Positions 61,651 through 64,000 of a stretch of 64,000 bases of DNA are shown here, piece after piece. The notes beneath the pieces were generated by a model that did not search any database, was not told the origin of the DNA, and worked only from the letters and a program-made list of their open reading frames with translations. Each line of letters begins with the position of its first letter. The first letter of the stretch is position 1. The translations under genes were made by a program, and so were the position numbers. Origin of the DNA: Paralvinella palmiformis (Eukaryota > Annelida > Polychaeta > Terebellida > Alvinellidae); contig JAODUP010000154.1 of the NCBI GenBank assembly GCA_025642065.1, positions 902,501-966,500 on the forward strand. Reading direction: 5' to 3'.

Positions 61651-63430
61651 GCTACCTATATTTGTATTTTCCCTTCGATCAAAATCATAAATTATGGATA
61701 ATAAATTGTAAATACCATAGGCATATATTTCCTAGGAAATCGCAAATCCCCTCATAATATACTATACATACCAATAGTGATGGTGTTTTTAATTTGAATC
61801 TCACCATAAGCCTTTCTGTCATATCTGATTTTAATATGAACAACATTTATTTGTACGTTAGATGGGTCAAATTGTTTTTGCACATATTTTGTACAAAATT
61901 AATTATGTTTAAAGTAAGTATGTCGGTTTAAAGTAAGTATGTCGGTTAAATTGCAACAAAAAGTATTTCATCTCATAGGTCAGGTTTCAATCTATAATAA
62001 GTCCGATTTAAATTATTTATTGACTAACTTCCTTCATACACAGTAATTAATTAAAGTACTGATAACAACACAAGTATGGCCCATAATGTCGTTAATACCG
62101 ATGTATTTTGTATTTGTTGTACACCGAAAATGAACATGTCCTGGCTCTCAGGGTACCAGGCCAGTGTATCCAGGAATAGCTTGACCCCAAACATGGCGGC
62201 AACAACAAATATCACGTGGTTTTATGACGTCTGTGCTAACATCAATACTATCTAGGTCATATCGAGTCACTGTATCTTGGCTGTAGTGTGAAGAGCCGGC
62301 GAGTATTTGACAGTCTCGAGACCGGAAACTGTTATCCTAATAAGCCAAAACTATCTTCACTTCCTTCTTCCCGGCCTTCAGCAGACGCATATGTATGATG
62401 AACATTTATTTAGGTTCTGGTGATGATTATGATGACGTCATGTATTAGATGACAGCGACTTTCGGGGAGGTACGTAATTCTCAAATTGCATTACTCACAT
62501 CCGTTGTGAGTAATGCAATATGAGAATAATTTAGTCGTTTATAAATAAAGCTGATGGCATCGGTTTCAGCTTAAATTCGAGTCAAAACAGGGTGGGGAGA
62601 GGTTTTTGGAGACGACAATCCACAAAAAACTAGAAATGAGATGACATTCATGTATACAAAGGCAAATACATTAACCAACTAGATGAATGAAATGTTATTG
62701 CTGACTGGCAATATGGGGCATCATAGGCTTGAAGAGCGGAATACCCGACAGGCTCAGCCTTATATTCCGTAGTTTTATATTCCGATTAAAACGATAAAAT
62801 GCCTCCATTTTGTAATGGTATTTTAGGCTCATCATTAACTATATGGGCCGGGCTTATTGTTTGGCTAATTGTTACAATCTACTAAATCCTGACACCATCT
62901 ATCAAACTACTTTGTCTGTGGAATCCCGCTATATAATGATTATTTAACTAGTGTAGTCGCAGGCCTCAGAATAGATTAGTGGAGGAAATGATATTTTGAA
63001 GACTACTGTAATTACAGATAATGTTGCGTGTTCTTAAATTCACAAATCCCCACCCTTTAGCCAATTCGCGGAGTTTAATATTCGCCGAGTATCATTGCCA
63101 AAACAATATGTTTCTATTGTATGCTTTATCGTTGCAAGAACACAGAGATATATTATTATTTATTCAACAACGATAACACCGTTTTAGAGATGAAGGAGAG
63201 AGGTCAATAAAAACAAAACAATTCAAAAGCAACTGCCCCACTGATGACTGCATTGTTTACATTGGACAACTGGGAAACACAATAACGGTCATTATTAATT
63301 ACCCCAATGCGTCACTCGTATATCATATAAAATATTAATGTGGGGCACACCACCGACACAGACGTCGGCACGTACACAGATATTATTTCAGATGACCAAG
63401 TAATAATAATAATAATAATAATAATAATGT
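61651..63430. other. Right flank with no recognised gene
   Basis: A consensus CRE word tgacgtca occurs near 62432, and a good plus-strand donor (GGGGAG|GTACGTAA) lies near 62470 in a comparatively CpG-containing stretch (62.2-62.47 kb). This could be a first exon of a rightward gene. No coding frame supports it. A direct repeat (aagtaagtatgtcggtt, twice) lies near 61911-61950. Confidence 0.3.
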
Positions 63431-63500
63431 ATATTTAATAAAGCGCCGTTACTAGCAGGAGCCATTCAAAGGCGCTGTACATAACAGTTTTCAAAATTTT
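63404..63500 (-). mobile_element. LINE 3' tail with (ATT)n terminus
   Basis: On the minus strand the sequence shows paired acagcgcctttgaa and ggcgctttatt words, then an ATT trinucleotide run (63404-63428). The LINE tail at 11.62-11.67 kb has the same paired GCGC-stem layout, suggesting a related element whose body extends to the right or is truncated. Confidence 0.5.
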
Positions 63501-64000
63501 AATATTAAAAAGAAACTATTTCTTGTATGTGAAAGACATCAAATAAAATATAAAATAAAGCTAAATTTAAAAAAAGCAAACACCTTATCATCAGTGGCAC
63601 CATAACATTAACAATAAAGGTTACCACCATTTTCTGTCAACACAAATGGTTCCATCTCTCGGCATCAATTTGGAATATTCATTACATGAGCAACACTTAT
63701 TAGCAAGATGATAAACACACAGAAAATCTGACAAAACATGAAGATTTGCACACACAAAATTAAACCACTTAATATTCTTTTAAAAAATCTGAAAATAATT
63801 TAAGGAATGTTGATAAAGATTTTAATCTAAAACTTTAAAGTGAAAAGCAACAACATTCCTAGACAGGTAAGCTTTAAAAAAAGACAAGATGAAGAGCTAC
63901 AAGTGAGATGAAACCCAAGATCAATGAACAATTCTGTATTTATGTAGCAATGTGTTCATAATAGAGGTCATTTCCTACTTTCTATCTGTTATGTTTAAGG
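63501..64000. other. AT-rich right edge, nothing recognised
   Basis: No frame, repeat or motif identified up to the window edge. Confidence 0.4.

Overview
The window looks like animal nuclear DNA, most likely from a mollusc or another lophotrochozoan. It is AT-rich, has short exons separated by long introns, and is full of dinucleotide microsatellites, tRNA-derived SINEs, CR1/jockey-type LINE relics, and pogo-, hAT- and Mutator-like DNA transposons. The taxon is an inference from gene structure and repeat content; I could not search a database.

One protein-coding gene dominates. It lies on the minus strand from about 58.4 kb (5' end) to 19.8 kb (3' end) and encodes a MACROD1/2-type macrodomain protein, a mono-ADP-ribosyl hydrolase / O-acetyl-ADP-ribose deacetylase. 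The macrodomain is complete and is split over exons at 25.3, 24.5, 24.3, 22.8, 22.5, 21.5 and 21.3 kb. A lysine-rich tail exon ends in a stop at 19829. The pre-macrodomain segment ending in a PTW motif is at 29.5 kb.

The most unusual part is the N-terminal half. Between 58.4 and 32.7 kb I can place up to 18 further candidate coding exons of 60-172 nt. Each internal one begins and ends in phase 1, so any subset can be included or skipped without a frameshift. Several were amplified by recent tandem duplication. A 730-bp unit carrying two exons is present three times (55.1-57.3 kb). A 3.5-kb unit carrying three related 'WKE' exons is present twice (31.5-38.5 kb). A 1-kb unit is duplicated at 52.7-54.9 kb, with the exon lost from one copy. 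There are two candidate starts: a lysine/arginine-rich start at 58397 and an arginine-rich start at 44832 that resembles a mitochondrial presequence. Both end in phase 1, so either could splice to the same downstream exons. Using every exon would give about 737 aa from the first start or about 502 aa from the second.

The left flank (1-19.8 kb) has no recognisable host gene. It holds a SINE with perfect target-site duplications, a 1.55-kb element with 31-bp inverted repeats, a degraded CR1-like LINE (9.25-11.7 kb), large microsatellites, a hammerhead-ribozyme-like motif typical of Penelope-like elements (13.6 kb), and further SINE and LINE fragments. The right flank (58.4-64 kb) holds an AT/CT-rich palindrome, an integrase zinc-finger relic, and a decayed Mutator-like element with tandemly repeated terminal inverted repeats (59.3-61.65 kb). 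Introns carry more LINE, hAT, pogo-like and SINE relics and a 56-bp satellite with a 112-bp higher-order period.
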